From positions 1 through 5,697 of the forward strand of contig LKUE01000053.1 in NCBI GenBank assembly GCA_001412365.1: a stretch of 5,697 bases of DNA. Direction: 5' to 3'. The stretch is from Desulfuromonas sp. SDB. GTDB taxonomy: Bacteria; SDB-A. Position 1 is the first letter of the stretch. Every line of letters begins with the position of its first letter. Shown one piece after another: positions 5,657 to 5,697 of the stretch. The translations under genes and the position numbers were made by a program. The notes under the pieces were generated by a model. It saw nothing but the letters and a program-made list of their open reading frames with translations, did no database searches and was not told the origin of the DNA.

Positions 5657-5697
5657 GCTGTCTTCAATTTTGATGGTTTTTTATTTTTCCAAATAGC

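Overview
The window is AT-rich bacterial DNA (judged by eye, not counted). Every gene I can support lies on the minus strand. Good Shine-Dalgarno (SD) sequences, several GTG and TTG starts, and the flavour of the proteins suggest a low-GC Firmicute-like or similar anaerobic or environmental lineage. The sequence alone does not fix the taxon. I see no RNA genes, transposases, CRISPR arrays or integron attC sites.

Layout in the direction of transcription, from high to low coordinates: (1) 5656-4628, a kinase-fold phosphotransferase (APH/choline-kinase superfamily); (2) 4530-4171, a small ASCH-domain protein; (3) a 193-bp very AT-rich gap with a weak terminator-like hairpin; (4) 3977-3042, a second, unrelated APH-type phosphotransferase, with Ser at the usual metal-binding Asn; (5) 2906-2265, a TTG-initiated protein resembling the TraB/GumN/EreA-like group; (6) 2153-1278, an AadK/ANT(6)-type nucleotidyltransferase; (7) 1211-888, a small exported protein gene whose signal peptide is interrupted by an in-frame TAA, apparently a pseudogene; (8) 824 to the left edge, the N-terminal three quarters or so of an RsgA (YjeQ/YloQ)-type circularly permuted GTPase that runs out of the window.

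No gene overlaps its neighbour. Gaps are about 63-193 bp, and most genes have their own SD, so this looks like a row of separately evolving accessory genes rather than a tightly coupled operon. The biochemical theme is small-molecule or nucleotide modification: two kinase-like transferases, one adenylyltransferase-like enzyme and one ASCH protein, next to a ribosome-assembly GTPase. The first three belong to superfamilies that include aminoglycoside-modifying enzymes, but chromosomal relatives often have other or unknown substrates, so a resistance phenotype is not established.

The most notable observations are the nonsense-interrupted signal peptide, the Asn-to-Ser change in one kinase, an altered catalytic loop in the other, a possible ASCH amidohydrolase-like residue trio, a possible leaderless start for rsgA, and a strong excess of the tetranucleotide CCGG confined to coding sequence. 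I do not see convincing evidence of a wholly new multi-gene system.
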